A stretch of 7,564 bases of DNA from an uncultured Alphaproteobacteria bacterium (GTDB lineage Bacteria > Pseudomonadota > Alphaproteobacteria > Micavibrionales > Micavibrionaceae): assembly GCA_937124505.1 (NCBI GenBank), contig CAKZKV010000144.1, forward strand, positions 1 to 7,564. The letters run 5' to 3'. The number at the start of each line of letters is the position of its first letter. The stretch's first letter is position 1. A program made the translations under genes and the position numbers. Below the pieces are notes generated by a model. It made no database searches and was not told the origin of the DNA. It was given only the letters and a program-made list of their open reading frames with translations. This document shows, piece after piece, positions 6,306-7,564 of this stretch.

Positions 6306-6971
6306 TCATTGTTCAGACAGGTTTCGAGTAAAGCGGTTTTTTAGCCAAAAGGCAAACCCGTTAATCGGCAACGACACCGCCAGAAAGAAAAGTCCCAGCG
6401 CCGTATAGATTTCAACCGGACGGTAGATTTGCGCGTTAATCCGCTGCGCAACACGGAAAATCTCTTCGACTGAAATCAGGCTGGCAAAAAGGGTCGTATG
6501 CAGCATGGTGACCTGCAGCAACAAAAGGCTTGGGATGGCCTGACGCAGGATCAGAGGCAACTGGATGGAAAAGATCGTCTGTTTACGGCTAAGCCCCGTC
6601 ACTTTTGCTGCAATCAGATATTGCTTCGGAAAGTCCTGCAAAATACCGCGGATCAGATCAGACACCGCAAAAATATTGACGATAGAAAGCGTCAAGGCCG
6701 CCGTGTAAAACGGATCAATCACCAGATCAAACATCGCCTGCGCCGGGTAATGCAGCCAGAATAAAAAGACAAGGATCGGAATGCCAGAGAGCAAAAAGGA
6801 AATAATACGGCTGGGCATGCCAACAGACCACTTGTAACGGTTCCCCGCCAGCCCCAGCGCCGATCCCAGAACAATGCCGCAGGCCCAGATAATAAACGCC
6901 AGTTGTAGAGTTACATAAAGCCCCTTTAAAAAAGCCGGGTGATAGTTCACTAAAATATCAAAAACGCTCAT
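6306..6971 (-). CDS. ABC transporter permease, polar amino acid (HisM/GlnP) family
   Basis: The inner-membrane channel subunit of the importer and first gene of its operon, 221 residues as usual for the family. About five membrane segments are visible: roughly 14-42, 55-74, 86-104, a region around 146-166, and 187-210. The cytoplasmic coupling (EAA) loop is at 117-147, with the core AAKVTGLSRKQTIFSIQLP and invariant G126. The usual GQxEAA and KxTSL motifs are diverged (KQYLIAA; LHTTL). Only one permease is encoded, so the channel is probably a homodimer. The ATG at 6971 has no Shine-Dalgarno but lies 8 bases after a perfect TATAAT, which points to a leaderless mRNA. Downstream genes have Shine-Dalgarno sequences and short junctions, supporting a single transcript. 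Confidence 0.88.
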   Translation of the reverse strand: MSVFDILVNYHPAFLKGLYVTLQLAFIIWACGIVLGSALGLAGNRYKWSVGMPSRIISFLLSGIPILVFLFWLHYPAQAMFDLVIDPFYTAALTLSIVNIFAVSDLIRGILQDFPKQYLIAAKVTGLSRKQTIFSIQLPLILRQAIPSLLLLQVTMLHTTLFASLISVEEIFRVAQRINAQIYRPVEIYTALGLFFLAVSLPINGFAFWLKNRFTRNLSEQ

Positions 6972-6979
6972 GCATTTGG

Positions 6980-7008
6980 ATTATACAGAAAATTTGATGT
7001 AAAGCTAT
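6980..7008 (-). promoter_or_regulatory. Predicted promoter of the importer operon
   Basis: A perfect minus-strand TATAAT (6980-6985) lies 8 bases before the permease ATG. At a 17-base spacing the -35 position reads ATAGCT (7003-7008), a poor match, and this position is covered by one arm of a 7-bp inverted repeat. A strong -10 with a weak -35 overlapped by a dyad is what an activator-dependent promoter often looks like. This is inference. Confidence 0.5.
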
Positions 7009-7030
7009 CCCATACGAGACTGAATAGCTT
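7002..7030. promoter_or_regulatory. Candidate operator (inverted repeat) upstream of the importer operon
   Basis: AAGCTAT (7002-7008) and ATAGCTT (7024-7030) are perfect 7-bp inverted arms separated by 15 bases. Their centres are 22 bp apart, about two helical turns. The proximal arm covers the -35 region of the importer promoter. A dimeric regulator of the operon could bind here. No regulator gene is in the window. Confidence 0.4.
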
Positions 7031-7050
7031 ATTGACTGTGTCCCCTGTTT

Positions 7051-7420
7051 CGGCGATACGATCGCCTCTTTGAGCCTTGGTTCGGCCTGCCCCATACGAA
7101 GGACTTACAAGGAATTTGCTTCCGGAAACCCCGCGCTGCCGCTGGGTATAAACGCGTGCTGTATAAATTCATCCGTCCCACGTTGGGCGAGGTTTTGGTG
7201 CGCGACATCAAACGCGCCGACATCGCCGATCTGCAATCACCCTAGCGGCGTATCCGTAAGGCAGCGGGGCTGGAGGATGTGCGCATCCACAACCTGCACC
7301 ACAGCTTCGCGTCATACGCTGTCTCCGCCGGGCATTCCCTGCCGATGATCGGCAAACTCCTCGGCCACACCCAGGTGCAAACCACCGCTCGCTACGCGCA
7401 TCTAATGACAGATCCGATGC
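7051..7420 (+). pseudogene. Tyrosine recombinase (phage-type integrase) remnant
   Basis: In a single frame, the first part (about 7051-7237) resembles the core-binding domain of site-specific integrases, with RKPRAAAGYKR, then FIRPTLGEVLVRDI and KRADIADLQ. It then jumps directly to the C-terminal catalytic region: RRIRKAAGLEDVRIHNLHHS, FASYAVSAGHSLP, LLGHTQVQTTARYAHL and a final DPM. About 180 residues between these blocks, including the first catalytic arginine, are missing compared with full-length integrases. A TAG at 7243-7245 sits where such proteins usually have tryptophan (PWRRIRK). The HxLRH box reads HNLHH, so the second catalytic arginine is also lost, while the late histidine (LLGH) and the tyrosine (ARYAHL) remain. 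The gene is clearly dead. Its start is not defined and no tRNA or att repeat is visible next to it. Confidence 0.8.
7052..7066. repeat. Short perfect hairpin at the start of the integrase remnant
   Basis: GGCGAT-ACG-ATCGCC forms a perfect 6-bp stem with a 3-base loop, followed on the plus strand by TCTTTG. It is too short of a T-run to be a good terminator and no plus-strand gene ends here. It may be part of the integrase remnant or chance. Confidence 0.3.
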
Positions 7421-7497
7421 ATAAAGAGGAAATGATATTCTCGAACAACGCCGCAAAATCAAGGCAAAAACACTGCGTTTACGAAAACAATTGTATC

Positions 7498-7514
7498 AGC
7501 AGCAAAAAGCTGCT
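7498..7514. repeat. Short perfect hairpin near the right end
   Basis: AGCAGC-AAAAA-GCTGCT is a perfect 6-bp stem with a 5-base loop. There is no T-run after it on either strand, so it is not a standard terminator. The surrounding 7421-7564 is A-rich and holds no gene I can support. Confidence 0.35.
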
Positions 7515-7564
7515 TAACATGAAACCAAAGAGCCAAAAACACCCCTTATTTTTTTACGCTCTTA

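Noticed and set aside
7425..7517. Possible reading frame ending in a basic, glutamine-rich tail and TAA at 7515-7517
   Set aside because: It has no start codon or upstream coding sequence in frame and no recognisable family. It may be a fragment of an accessory gene but cannot be supported.

Overview
The window looks like a piece of an alphaproteobacterial chromosome with moderate GC. The basis is an A-type iron-sulfur carrier gene (erpA type) placed head to head with a dGTPase-like gene (dgt), a pairing I know from alphaproteobacteria, together with the alphaproteobacterial look of the proteins. In the usual arrangement argS follows dgt. Here a convergent ribF follows instead, so local synteny is broken. 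I cannot assign a genus.

Layout from left to right. Positions 38-370 (minus) hold the N-terminal 110 codons of a DUF262/GmrSD-type protein that stops abruptly after its DGxQR motif. Positions 534-854 (minus) are erpA, and 891-2087 (plus) are dgt. The two diverge from a 36-bp spacer that carries two mirror-image sigma70-like promoters. Convergent to dgt, and sharing its last 9 bases, is ribF (2079-3002, minus), coupled to an upstream gene for an unrecognised exported protein (3009-3710, minus). Positions 3821-6971 (minus) are a compact four-gene ABC importer operon of the polar amino acid family. Its transcription order is permease, binding protein 1, binding protein 2, ATPase. Positions 7051-7420 (plus) are the wreck of a phage-type tyrosine integrase.

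The importer genes are joined by short gaps or an ATGA overlap, each with a Shine-Dalgarno sequence. One permease and one ATPase appear to serve two paralogous periplasmic binding proteins, which share a cysteine pair at the same 61-residue spacing.

Three observations stand out. First, the start of the second binding-protein gene contains a roughly 97-bp palindromic element with 19-bp inverted ends. It sits in frame and supplies about 33 codons, including the whole hydrophobic core of the signal peptide. This resembles the in-frame palindromic elements known from Rickettsia. Second, the four genes with recognisable promoters (DUF262, erpA, dgt, permease) all have a -10 box 8-9 bases before the ATG and no Shine-Dalgarno, which predicts leaderless mRNAs. 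Internal operon genes do have Shine-Dalgarno sequences. Third, the erpA and dgt promoters are mirror images, each with its -35 box overlapping the start codon of the opposite gene. The housekeeping block is bounded on both sides by broken accessory genes, which suggests past mobile-element activity at both edges.
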